Assembly: GCA_020847395.1 (NCBI GenBank)
Contig: JADLCD010000131.1
Location: forward strand, 1-41,552
Length of the DNA stretch: 41,552 nt
Source: Chitinophagaceae bacterium
GTDB lineage: Bacteria; Bacteroidota; Bacteroidia; Chitinophagales; Chitinophagaceae
Reading direction: 5' to 3'
Shown: in pieces, positions 17,449-24,984 of the stretch
Position numbering within the stretch: position 1 is the stretch's first letter
How the letters are laid out: every line of letters begins with the position of its first letter
The notes under the pieces: model-generated
What the model was told of the DNA's origin: nothing
What the model saw: only the letters and a program-made list of their open reading frames with translations
Databases searched by the model: none
Program-made: the position numbers and the translations under genes

Positions 17449-17509
17449 GTTTGAAAATCTGATAATGATACGAATGGAAGGTTGTGATAATGTTATCAGG
17501 CTTTCAAAC
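17449..17509 (-). repeat. Intercistronic inverted repeat between DUF47 and PiT genes
   Basis: Arms 17449-17465 and 17493-17509 are inverse complements at 15 of 17 positions, around a 27-base loop. The hairpin fills almost the whole 70-bp gap and ends 9 bases before the PiT start codon. There is no following T-run, so it is more likely an mRNA processing, stability or attenuation element than a terminator. Confidence 0.5.
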
Positions 17510-17510
17510 A

Positions 17511-18155
17511 TTACGCGTATTTAACAATGATAGATTCAATTACATTTGCTGCATCCTCACATTTATCCGTGGCAATTTCAAGCACCTGGTATATTTCTCT
17601 CTTCTTTATCACTTCTTTGGCATCAGGCTCCATTTCAAATAATCTTTCAATGCTCATATCAAAAATATCATCTGCCTGGTTTTCTATGCTGTTGATTTTT
17701 ACCAGCGATTCAGTAATCTGCCGGAGATTTTTCATATTGCGCAGTTCATGCACCGCTATATTGATGTGTTCGGCGCCGGCAACAATCAGGTCAGCAAATT
17801 TTTGCATGCCCTGTTCATTAGGGTTAACCTTGTAAAATTTTATTTTTTTGGAAGATGCGTGAATATAATCCGCTATATCATCCAGTGCGGAAGCAAGGTA
17901 GTGTATATCTTCCCTGTCGAAAGGAGTAATGAAATTTCTGCCTAACTCGGTAAAAATTTTGTGCGTAAGATCGTCATTCACGTGCTCCAGCTCTTCAATT
18001 TGTGAAGCAATGGCCGATCTTTTATCGTAATCCGGTTCATGCATCAATTCTCTTAATTTCCTTGCCATCTCTAATACTTTGGATGCAACATCTTCAAACA
18101 ACTGGTAAAAAATCCTGTCTTTAGGTAAAAAGAGCTTCATTATAGAGTTAATCAT
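17511..18155 (-). CDS. DUF47 family PhoU-like phosphate transport regulator
   Basis: A 214-residue all-helical cytoplasmic protein of the DUF47 (PhoU-like) family, recognised by KLFLPKDRIFYQLFEDVA at the start, the DREDIHYLASALDDIADYIHAS metal-binding helix, and ENQADDIFDMSIERLFE followed by YQVLEIATDKCEDAANVIESI. Members pair with PiT transporters and are thought to control their activity. ATG 18155 gives the full family N-terminus; Met6 (18140) is an alternative. A perfect -7 element lies 17 bases upstream. It is divergent from the TonB-receptor gene and shares its intergenic repeat array. Confidence 0.92.
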   Translation of the reverse strand: MINSIMKLFLPKDRIFYQLFEDVASKVLEMARKLRELMHEPDYDKRSAIASQIEELEHVNDDLTHKIFTELGRNFITPFDREDIHYLASALDDIADYIHASSKKIKFYKVNPNEQGMQKFADLIVAGAEHINIAVHELRNMKNLRQITESLVKINSIENQADDIFDMSIERLFEMEPDAKEVIKKREIYQVLEIATDKCEDAANVIESIIVKYA

Positions 18156-18171
18156 GCACGAAAATTTTGGG

Positions 18172-18179
18172 CAAAAATA
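18172..18179 (-). promoter_or_regulatory. Bacteroidota -7 promoter element for the DUF47-PiT operon
   Basis: TATTTTTG on the minus strand is an exact TAnnTTTG match 17-24 bases before the DUF47 start, giving a short leader. Confidence 0.55.
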
Positions 18180-18263
18180 GTTTTAACATTTGCGGTCGGC
18201 CAAATATTTTTATACTTAATGATTTCTTAACATTGAGCGGTTTTCAATACACATCTTTTACAC

Positions 18264-18329
18264 CGTCGTAACATTCAGGTAATATTCCGGTAACGCACTC
18301 TTAACCTCCCGGTAATTATCCGGTAATGT
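18264..18329 (+). promoter_or_regulatory. Six 11-bp direct repeats: probable PhoB/OmpR-family operator
   Basis: Six contiguous 11-bp units begin at 18264, 18275, 18286, 18297, 18308 and 18319. The pentamer at positions 4-8 of each unit is CGTAA, GGTAA, GGTAA, CTTAA, GGTAA, GGTAA. Flanking bases are also shared; units 2, 3, 5 and 6 begin TCA, TCC, CCC and TCC. Direct repeats at an 11-bp step are the known arrangement for OmpR/PhoB-class regulators (the E. coli Pho box). A near -7 element (TTCCTTTG, 18338-18345) follows directly, so the last units would cover the -33 region, as in PhoB-activated promoters. The regulator identity is an inference from the adjacent phosphate genes. Confidence 0.65.
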
Positions 18330-18337
18330 ATGCTGTA

Positions 18338-18345
18338 TTCCTTTG
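18338..18345 (+). promoter_or_regulatory. Probable -7 promoter element of the TonB-receptor gene
   Basis: TTCCTTTG matches TAnnTTTG at five of the six fixed positions and lies 9 bases past the repeat array. If used, the transcript starts only about 10 bases before ATG 18360, which argues against the upstream ATG at 18330. Confidence 0.35.
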
Positions 18346-18359
18346 CCGAAAATTCTGGT

Positions 18360-21152
18360 ATGCAGGTAAAGCTACAATATTGCGCGGTTCTTATTTTTCT
18401 ATTTTCTTTCTCATTTATTCAGGCTCAAACAGTTACGCTATCCGGTAAGGTAATAAATGAAAAAAATGAACCGGTATCAGGTGTTACGGTAAAGGCGGCA
18501 GGCGCTTCCGGAACTGTTACAGATATAGAAGGTATATATATATTATCGCTTAGCGCAGGTAAAAAATATGAACTTGATTTTTCTGCTGTTGGATATGAAA
18601 ACAAAATCATTACCGATGTAGAAGTGATTAGCGGACAGGTTAATGAACTGAATGTAGTAATAAGTGTAAAAGCAAAAGACTTAGAAGGCATTGTGGTAAC
18701 AGCAAAAAAATCCAGCGCAAGAATGGAAACAGTTTCTTCTGCTATACAATTTCAAAAAAATACAAATACCGTAGCTTCTGTTATTTCAGCGGAAAGCATT
18801 CGCAGAAGCCCGGACAGGAATACCGGAGAAGTATTGAAACGCATACCGGGAGTGAGCCTGCAGGAAAACAGGTTTGTGGTAGTGAGAGGACTGGCAGACA
18901 GGTATAACCAGGCTATGCTGAACGGTATATTACTTACCAGTACAGAACCTGACCGTAAAGCTTTTTCTTTCGATATGTTCCCAGCGCAGATTGTAGATAA
19001 TATCGTTATCAATAAAGCATTTGTTCCGGAGCTTCCCGGTGAGTGGGCTGGTGGCTTGATACAGATTAATACCAAAGATGTACCTGCGAAGCGTTTTTTT
19101 AATGTACAGGTGGGTACGGGTTTTAATACTCAAACTATAGGTAAAGATTTTTATAAAGTACCGGGCGGTAAACTCGACTGGCTGGGTGTTGATGATGGCT
19201 ATCGCAGCTTACCGGCTACCTATACCACCAAATCGCAGTTTGATGAATTATCTGCTGCCGATAAAACAGCTATCGGTAAGTCTATGAAAAATTCATGGAC
19301 CGGTGCAAAAGGCAATGCACCGTTTAATACATCCTTCCAGGTAAATGGTGGATTGAATACCACATTATTTGGTAAAAAAACCGGGGGCGTATTAAGTGTT
19401 GTATACAATAAAACCAACCGTTACCAGAAATTACTAAACAGGCTAAATTCCATAGATCAGCAAAATGTTTCTGTTGATTATAATTATAATGATGACAAAT
19501 ATTCACAGGATATTAGCTGGGGTGCATTAGGCAGTTTAACCATGCAGCTTAATTCACTCAACAAAATTTCTGTTAAGTCTGTTTTGAATGTTAATACTAC
19601 CAACTTTATTACTAACCGCTCCGGGGTAAGTAATGTTCGTAATGATAATATGTATGGAGCTGAAATCAAATTCAGGCAAAATACTTTCTTTACTGTTCAG
19701 GCAATAGGTGAGCATAGTTTAGCCACTCCTTTAAAATTAAAATGGTATGGTTCATTCAATATCCTGGATGCTTATACTCCTGACCAGCGGAGAATATTAT
19801 ATACACAAACTATCGGCTCACAGGAGCCTTACCTTCTTGCCATAGGAAACTCTCTTTCGCAGGAAAGCGGCAGCAGGATCTACCAAACGCTCAATGATTA
19901 TATATATACTGCAGGCGGCGATCTGAATTATAATTTCAACCTGTTTAACCAAAAGCAAACAGTGAAGGGCGGCTATATGCTGCAAATAAAAGACCGTTTG
20001 TATGATGCCAAACCTTTTTCAGTTTACCTGCCGGTAGATAATGCTGCATTGCGCCGGTTACCTGCCGGCCAGGTGTTTGCTCCTGAAAATTTTGGAGATG
20101 CTGCAGGCAACAGTAACAAATTTGCTTTTGATATTATTAAAGGAACCAATTTCCGTTATCTCGCTAATACAATTCTCAATGCCGGCTATATTCAGTTTGA
20201 TAATCAATTTTCACCGCTGCTGCGTGTGGTTTGGGGTTTGCGTGTAGAAAATTACGATCAGCTTGTGGGCAGTACAAAAACCAGTGACCCAAGATATACT
20301 CATTCAAAAGTAAACGACTTTTTACCGGGCTTGAATGCAACATTGAAATTAAACGGCAAAACCAATCTTCGGTTATCAGGTTCGCAAACGGTTATCAGGC
20401 CGGAGCTAAGAGAGCTTGCCTTTTTAAACCTGTATGATTTTGAATTGAACGCTTCTATACAGGGTAATCCTGCATTAAAACGCACAAAGGTTTCCAACGC
20501 CGATATCAGGTATGAGTTTTACCCGCGTGCAGGTGAAATATTTTCTGCTGGCGCTTTTTATAAATATTTCGCTAACCCTATTGAGCAAATATTTAATGCC
20601 GGCAGTGGGGGTGCAAGCACATTCAATTATCAAAACCCGGAGAAAGCGCAGTCGTACGGTGCAGAACTGGAAATACGAAAAAAGCTTGATTTTGTAAATG
20701 CGCTTAAAAACTTCACGTTCCAGGCAAATGCTGCATACATATACAGCAGGGTAGAAGATAAAGGACTTAACCTGAAAAGATCTTTGCAGGGACAATCACC
20801 TTATACTGTTAATCTTGGTTTGATGTATGATCTGGAAAAACCGGGCATTACTGCAACACTGTTATTTAACCAGATAGGTGAACGCATATACCTTGTGGGA
20901 GATATTTCCGCAGGTGCCGGTTCACCAGATATATATGAAGCCGCAAGACCAATTCTTGATTTTCAGTTAGCAAAAAAGCTCATTAAAAATAAAGCGGAAA
21001 TAAGATTGAATATTTCAGACATCTTAAACCAAACACAGTATTTCTACCAGAATACTGATGATAAAACAAGCTTTCAAAAAGATAAAGACCCTATTCGTTT
21101 TTCACGCAAATGGGGAACAACTTTTGGCGTAACATTTAATTACAGTTTATAA
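18360..21152 (+). CDS. TonB-dependent outer-membrane receptor with carboxypeptidase-like regulatory domain
   Basis: A 930-residue outer-membrane transporter. The signal peptide MQVKLQYCAVLIFLFSFSF-IQAQ is followed by a CarboxypepD_reg-like beta-sandwich (about 24-105: VTLSGKVINEKNEPVSGVTV, GTVTDIEGIYILSLS). The plug domain contains SAESIRRSPDRNTGEVLKRI, VVVRGLADRYNQAMLNG and PGEWAGGLIQINTKD. The rest is a 22-strand-type barrel ending WGTTFGVTFNYSL with a terminal aromatic pattern. It should import a substrate too large or scarce for porins, using TonB energy. There is no SusD partner; a lipoprotein gene follows after 27 bp. Its own promoter sits under six 11-bp repeats, and the divergent genes handle phosphate. 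The substrate is unknown; a phosphorus compound is an inference. ATG 18330 is rejected because it lies directly after the operator and before the -7 element. Confidence 0.93.
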   Translation: MQVKLQYCAVLIFLFSFSFIQAQTVTLSGKVINEKNEPVSGVTVKAAGASGTVTDIEGIYILSLSAGKKYELDFSAVGYENKIITDVEVISGQVNELNVVISVKAKDLEGIVVTAKKSSARMETVSSAIQFQKNTNTVASVISAESIRRSPDRNTGEVLKRIPGVSLQENRFVVVRGLADRYNQAMLNGILLTSTEPDRKAFSFDMFPAQIVDNIVINKAFVPELPGEWAGGLIQINTKDVPAKRFFNVQVGTGFNTQTIGKDFYKVPGGKLDWLGVDDGYRSLPATYTTKSQFDELSAADKTAIGKSMKNSWTGAKGNAPFNTSFQVNGGLNTTLFGKKTGGVLSVVYNKTNRYQKLLNRLNSIDQQNVSVDYNYNDDKYSQDISWGALGSLTMQLNSLNKISVKSVLNVNTTNFITNRSGVSNVRNDNMYGAEIKFRQNTFFTVQAIGEHSLATPLKLKWYGSFNILDAYTPDQRRILYTQTIGSQEPYLLAIGNSLSQESGSRIYQTLNDYIYTAGGDLNYNFNLFNQKQTVKGGYMLQIKDRLYDAKPFSVYLPVDNAALRRLPAGQVFAPENFGDAAGNSNKFAFDIIKGTNFRYLANTILNAGYIQFDNQFSPLLRVVWGLRVENYDQLVGSTKTSDPRYTHSKVNDFLPGLNATLKLNGKTNLRLSGSQTVIRPELRELAFLNLYDFELNASIQGNPALKRTKVSNADIRYEFYPRAGEIFSAGAFYKYFANPIEQIFNAGSGGASTFNYQNPEKAQSYGAELEIRKKLDFVNALKNFTFQANAAYIYSRVEDKGLNLKRSLQGQSPYTVNLGLMYDLEKPGITATLLFNQIGERIYLVGDISAGAGSPDIYEAARPILDFQLAKKLIKNKAEIRLNISDILNQTQYFYQNTDDKTSFQKDKDPIRFSRKWGTTFGVTFNYSL

Positions 21153-21179
21153 AATCTTCAAACAACAAATAGTAAATAC

Positions 21180-22646
21180 ATGAAACAACTAACACTATTG
21201 GCTGCGGTGGCAATAATATTGACGACAGCCGGTTGCCGTAAAATTGAAATGGATGGTAGCGGAAGCGGAAATGGAAACGGGAATGGAAGTGGCAGCGGAT
21301 CTACTGTAACACTAACCGGTCGTATAACCAAAGACATTACGCTGAAAAAAGCAGACGAAAATATTATTTCAGGCATTGTTTATATAGCTGATGGGGCAAC
21401 GCTTACCGTTGAAGCAGGTGCAACCGTAAAAGGTGATTATAAAGGAACTAATGTGGCGGCGCTCGTAATTACACGTAGTTCAAAAATTGAAGCAAAAGGT
21501 ACACAGGATGAACCTATTGTTTTTACAAGCTCGTCTCCTGATCCGCGTTCCGGCGACTGGGGCGGTATTGTACTTTGCGGTAAGGCAAATGTAAACACAG
21601 CATTCAGCGGCACTGGTGGTGGACAGGGGATTATGGAAGTAGAAGGCGGCATTAATAACGCCAATGGCGATGGCCTTGCAGGCGGCGGTACCACACCAGA
21701 TGACGCTGACAACAGCGGAACATTGCAGTATGTAAGAATTGAATATGCAGGTTATGCATATCAACCCGATAAAGAAGTAAACAGTTTAACATTGGCAGCA
21801 GTGGGCAGCGGAACCACTATAGATCATATACAGGTTTCTTATGCAAAAGATGATGCCTATGAATGGTTTGGCGGTACGGTAAACTGTAAATATCTTATTG
21901 CCTATAAAACACAGGATGATGATTTTGATACGGATAATGGCTTTAGCGGAACTGTGCAATTTGGATTAATTGTGCGTGATTCCCTGATTGCAGATATTTC
22001 AAAATCAGAATCATTTGAAAGCGATAACAATTCTGCCGGTTCAACAGTAGCCCCGCAAACCAGGGCTGTATTTTCAAATATTACTTCTGTAGGGCCATTG
22101 GCTACATTGAATAATGTGGGTAACAGCAATTATCTTGCAGGCGCTCAAATCAGGAGAAACTCCTCTATCTCAATATTTAATTCTGTGTTTTTAGGATGGC
22201 CAACGGGTATATTCATTGATGCTACAACAGGAAGGGCAACAGACAGAAATATAATGGACAGTACACTCAGAATAAGAAGTGTGATTGTGGCTGGTTGCAA
22301 AGCTGCGGTAAACTATGCCAAAGGATCTAATACAGATGTAACAGGCGCTACTCCTGAATTTATTAAAAGCTGGTTTTTAACAGACCACTTTAAAAACAGG
22401 ATTCTGGAAAGTACTGATAATTTATACACACGTGCTTTTGATTATTCAAGCCCCGACTTTATTCCTTTTGGTAATGCATCCTCCATACTTGTAGATCAAA
22501 GTGGAAAAACATCATTTACCTATTTTGACGATCCGGTTATTACTGCAAGAAGTTTTATTACTGCTGTAAATTTTATAGGCGCAATAGCCCCGGCAGGTGA
22601 ATATGCAGGCTGGCACAAGGGGTGGACAAAATTTGCGAATAATTAA
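21180..22646 (+). CDS. Outer-surface lipoprotein paired with the TonB receptor
   Basis: A 488-residue lipoprotein. The lipobox ends TTAGC with Cys19; residues about 25-41 are a flexible Gly/Ser/Asn linker. The body is beta-rich with repeated short strands (ISGIVYIADGATLTVEAGATVKG, ALVITRSSKIEAKG, GDWGGIVLCGKA, LQYVRIEYAGYAY, IDHIQVSYAKDDAYEWFGG), a pattern resembling right-handed beta-helix proteins. Acidic clusters (KTQDDDFDTDNG, TTPDDADNSG) could bind metal. It lies 27 bp after the TonB receptor and must be co-transcribed, so a surface substrate-binding or processing role is likely. I do not recognise a catalytic motif. A terminator follows. Confidence 0.8.
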   Translation: MKQLTLLAAVAIILTTAGCRKIEMDGSGSGNGNGNGSGSGSTVTLTGRITKDITLKKADENIISGIVYIADGATLTVEAGATVKGDYKGTNVAALVITRSSKIEAKGTQDEPIVFTSSSPDPRSGDWGGIVLCGKANVNTAFSGTGGGQGIMEVEGGINNANGDGLAGGGTTPDDADNSGTLQYVRIEYAGYAYQPDKEVNSLTLAAVGSGTTIDHIQVSYAKDDAYEWFGGTVNCKYLIAYKTQDDDFDTDNGFSGTVQFGLIVRDSLIADISKSESFESDNNSAGSTVAPQTRAVFSNITSVGPLATLNNVGNSNYLAGAQIRRNSSISIFNSVFLGWPTGIFIDATTGRATDRNIMDSTLRIRSVIVAGCKAAVNYAKGSNTDVTGATPEFIKSWFLTDHFKNRILESTDNLYTRAFDYSSPDFIPFGNASSILVDQSGKTSFTYFDDPVITARSFITAVNFIGAIAPAGEYAGWHKGWTKFANN

Positions 22647-22667
22647 TCATAGCTATTTTTCCTAAGT

Positions 22668-22698
22668 AAAGCATCGCTTAAAAAGGCGGTGCTTTTTT
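22668..22698 (+). terminator. Terminator of the TonB-receptor/lipoprotein operon
   Basis: AAAGCATCGC (22668-22677) pairs with GCGGTGCTTT (22686-22695) including one T-G wobble, over an 8-base loop, then a T-run to 22698. It begins 21 bases after the lipoprotein stop. A related hairpin occurs at 23941-23972. Confidence 0.8.
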
Positions 22699-22821
22699 AT
22701 TTAGCGTTCTGATTCCTGCAACTCGCTATATTAGTTGCCGGGATATTATTTTACCATTGCCGGCATTCAGCTAAATCATTAGCTTTATTATAATACCTTA
22801 TTACTGAAAAATATTTTGATC

Positions 22822-23353
22822 ATGAAACACTATTCCTTTTTACTGTTCTGCTTCCTGTTTTCCCTGTTGCTGCTATCCTCCCGTTGCAAAAAAGACAGGT
22901 TTGAGCTCCCGCCCGAAACCACTACCGGCGCCAATACCTTTGGCTGCAAAGTGAACGGTAAAGTGTTTGTACCAAGAGACGGAAACGGAAGACCGGGATT
23001 ATATTGCCAGTATGTAAACCTGGGAACAGGTGAAGGGGGGGTGGTTTTTGGGGATCCCTGCAACTGACTGGAAATCTGAAGGAAATGAGTCTGTAAGAAT
23101 TTATACCGACAGCTTATTTTTAGAAGAAGGATTTTCCTATTCATTAGGAACCGGAAAGGGTAAAGCGAATGGCAACTATGATAATTTGCCTAAAATATAT
23201 ACCATTTCTGGATCCGATTCTGGGCAATTAACTATTACCAAACACGATCCTGTACAAAGAGTTTTATCGGGGCATTTCTGGTTTGATGCTACGGATAAGG
23301 AAAGTGGAGAGAAAGTGGAAATTCGCGAAGGGCGCTTTGATATTGTTTATTAA
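22822..23353 (+). pseudogene. Frameshifted small lipoprotein gene (DUF6252-like)
   Basis: The frame from ATG 22822 starts with a lipoprotein signal (LLFCFLFSLLLLSSRC, then KKDRFELPPETTTGANTFGCKVNGK in sequence) but stops at 23067. The remainder continues one frame over to 23353 (GWFLGIPATDWKSEG ... LSGHFWFDATDK ... EGRFDIVY). The two frames join at a run of seven G's (23035-23041); six G's would give one uninterrupted protein of about 176 residues reading GTGEGGWFLGIPATDW. The composition and the ANTFGCKVNGK...GRFDIVY layout resemble a common Bacteroidota family of small lipoproteins of unknown function. It could be a true pseudogene, a phase-variable tract or a sequencing error. Confidence 0.7.
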
Positions 23354-23383
23354 ACTTATACTATAACCTTTAAAAGCATTGTT

Positions 23384-23984
23384 ATGAAAAAGTTGCTACT
23401 TCATTTTATTGGTCTAATCCTTTCATTCAACTGTTTTGCGCAATTCACTCCTCTGTCCGGCGGCGGGGATACTACTTTTACCCTGCCTTCCTATGCTGAT
23501 GTAAACAGCAATTACCGCACTTATGCCAATAACGTATTTGGCTTGCTGGAAGCTAACCGTGTGCCTACCGGCTTATTGCTTGATTATGCTTTTGATTTTA
23601 CCGAGCCCAAAACTTTTAACGGCGTTACCCTGCACGACAGTACCCTGATAGAGCCGGGCATATTTTCGGAATTGTATAAAACCATTTTCACCGGTAAATT
23701 TAATAGTACCGCCAGCCTGCGGCACCCGCATGTGCACGACAGCCTGTTCTATAATTACCCGCCAAAAAAATATAATTACGCTGAGCGGGCTGCTGTTTAA
23801 ATACAATGCCATTGACCCTAACGCGCAAACCAATGGCAAAATAGATGTGGTAAGCGGCAGGCTGAAAGATAAATATGTGAGCGGGGTATGGCAAAACCCC
23901 TACCAGGAGTTTACCACCCTGGCTATTACACCCAGCATATACAAAGCATCGTCAAAAAAGACGGTGCTTTGTATTAAAGTTTAA
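23384..23984 (+). pseudogene. Frameshifted and probably truncated secreted-protein gene
   Basis: The frame from ATG 23384 has a signal peptide (KKLLLHFIGLILSFNCFAQ) and a secreted domain (GLLLDYAFDFTEPKTFNG, STLIEPGIFSELYKTIF) but ends at 23800. The sequence continues one frame over (GLLFKYNAIDPNAQTNGKID, VSGRLKDKYVSGVWQNPYQE) to TAA 23982-23984. The switch lies at or near a run of seven A's (23764-23770); one A fewer restores a single frame of about 200 residues. The last residues (SIYKASSKKTVLCIKV) are encoded by a terminator-like hairpin, so the original C-terminus has probably been lost. I do not recognise the family. It follows the other broken gene by 30 bp. Confidence 0.65.
23941..23972 (+). 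terminator. Terminator-like hairpin inside the end of the broken reading frame
   Basis: ACAAAGCATCGTC (23941-23953) pairs with GACGGTGCTTTGT (23960-23972), 13 pairs with one wobble, over a loop of six A's. It shares AAAGCATCG and CGGTGCTTT with the hairpin at 22668-22698. It lies within the last codons of the upstream frame. The following sequence has only short T-runs. Confidence 0.55.
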
Positions 23985-24008
23985 TAAATACCTTTTAATT
24001 GATTTTTG

Positions 24009-24296
24009 TTAAATACCCAATGCCTTATCCAACTGCTTTTCCATCTTTTTTAATGCTTCAGAAAAATCGTTTTCCAGCACATTTGCCTTTCCACTCTGCA
24101 ATTGTGTAGCATACCAAAGCAATACCATTGAAATATAGTCCTGCATATCTTTTCCTGCAAATTCAGTCTTGAATTCTATAATCTTATCGTTGATGATTTT
24201 CAGGGTTTTTCTAACCTGCTCTTCATCATTGGTGGCTATCTTAATACGATATGTTCTGTCTCCTATTGGTACGTTTATGGCAATGAGTTGATCCAT
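24009..24296 (-). CDS. zapA: Cell division protein ZapA
   Basis: A 95-residue protein beginning MDQLIAINVPIGDRTYRIKI, the FtsZ-binding N-terminal domain of ZapA, followed by a helical region (VRKTLKIINDKIIEFKTEFA) and a C-terminal coiled coil (FSEALKKMEKQLDKALGI). ZapA binds FtsZ and stabilises the division ring. An ATG at 24326 would add ten residues not typical of the family, so 24296 is chosen. Its companions upstream on the same strand are a coiled-coil gene and pheT, though the plus-strand gene 24418-24672 lies between zapA and the coiled-coil gene. Confidence 0.85.
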   Translation of the reverse strand: MDQLIAINVPIGDRTYRIKIATNDEEQVRKTLKIINDKIIEFKTEFAGKDMQDYISMVLLWYATQLQSGKANVLENDFSEALKKMEKQLDKALGI

Positions 24297-24417
24297 ATTT
24301 CGGTTATTGTATGGCATTATGAACAATTTGTCAACATAAAATGCAGAATTTTACGTTTATCAAAAGTAACCTTTTCAGGTTAGGTAAAAACATCCGTATT
24401 ATGAAACCCTAAATTGT

Positions 24418-24672
24418 ATGCCTGCAAAACTAAAATCACTGGTATTTATTGATACCCTGATTTTTGAGCTTGAAGATGATACTTCATCCTGCCTTAAAGC
24501 GGTGCTCAAAGATGAAAAAGGGAAAGTTTGCAGCATGCTGGATACAAACATTCCGCCTAACCAGAAAACCTATTACTGGAAGGGCCTGAATGACCTTCCT
24601 TATGGCGTTTATACACTTGAAATTTCCAATGATAAAGAAGAACTGAGAATGCGGCTCGTTAAAAGAATATAG
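24418..24672 (+). CDS. Small hypothetical protein
   Basis: An 84-residue protein without signal peptide or membrane segment. The body alternates short strands (SLVFIDTLIFELEDD, LKAVLKDEKGKVCSML) and ends YYWKGLNDLPYGVYTLEISN, then LRMRLVKRI. That ending resembles the beta-sandwich of FlgD-type or T9SS sorting domains, but with no export signal this may be coincidence. It stops at 24672, directly against the stop of the converging coiled-coil gene (24673), with no spacer. It sits alone on the plus strand between two minus-strand genes. A four-codon frame (24401-24412) precedes it. Confidence 0.55.
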   Translation: MPAKLKSLVFIDTLIFELEDDTSSCLKAVLKDEKGKVCSMLDTNIPPNQKTYYWKGLNDLPYGVYTLEISNDKEELRMRLVKRI

Positions 24673-24963
24673 TTATTGGTTTTGAAGCATGGCTATACAT
24701 TGGTCTATCTCTTTTATATAAGCATTGATTCTTTTTTCAAGGTCTGTTTTATTTTTATCATCCTGCACGCCTGAAACCGCTGTTGCTATTTCCACCTGTT
24801 GCTGCAATTTTTTTACCTTTTCTTCTGTGGTTTTTTCCACATGTTCTTTTTGCTCAAGCTGCTGCTTAAGTTTTTCATTTTCCTTTTCAAGCGTGGCGTA
24901 TAATTTCATCAACACCTGCAGCTTATCATTCACCCGGCTTATATGTGCTTCTATATCGCTCAT
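24673..24963 (-). CDS. Coiled-coil protein of the pheT-zapA region
   Basis: A 96-residue, almost entirely helical protein. Leu/Ile heptads run from about residue 10 to 60 (VLMKLYATLEKENEKLKQQL, VKKLQQQVEIATAV) and again near the end (LEKRINAYIKEIDQCIAML). The size and composition recall ZapB-like division proteins. It lies 21 bp after pheT on the same strand and ahead of zapA, so a division role beside ZapA is a reasonable inference. There is no catalytic motif and no membrane segment. Confidence 0.75.
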   Translation of the reverse strand: MSDIEAHISRVNDKLQVLMKLYATLEKENEKLKQQLEQKEHVEKTTEEKVKKLQQQVEIATAVSGVQDDKNKTDLEKRINAYIKEIDQCIAMLQNQ

Positions 24964-24984
24964 ATTGCATGCGTATTATTATCG

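Noticed and set aside
23035-23041. Programmed ribosomal frameshift at the G-run
   Set aside because: A G-run without a downstream pseudoknot or known slippery heptamer, with the next gene broken in the same way, fits slippage mutation or sequencing error better.
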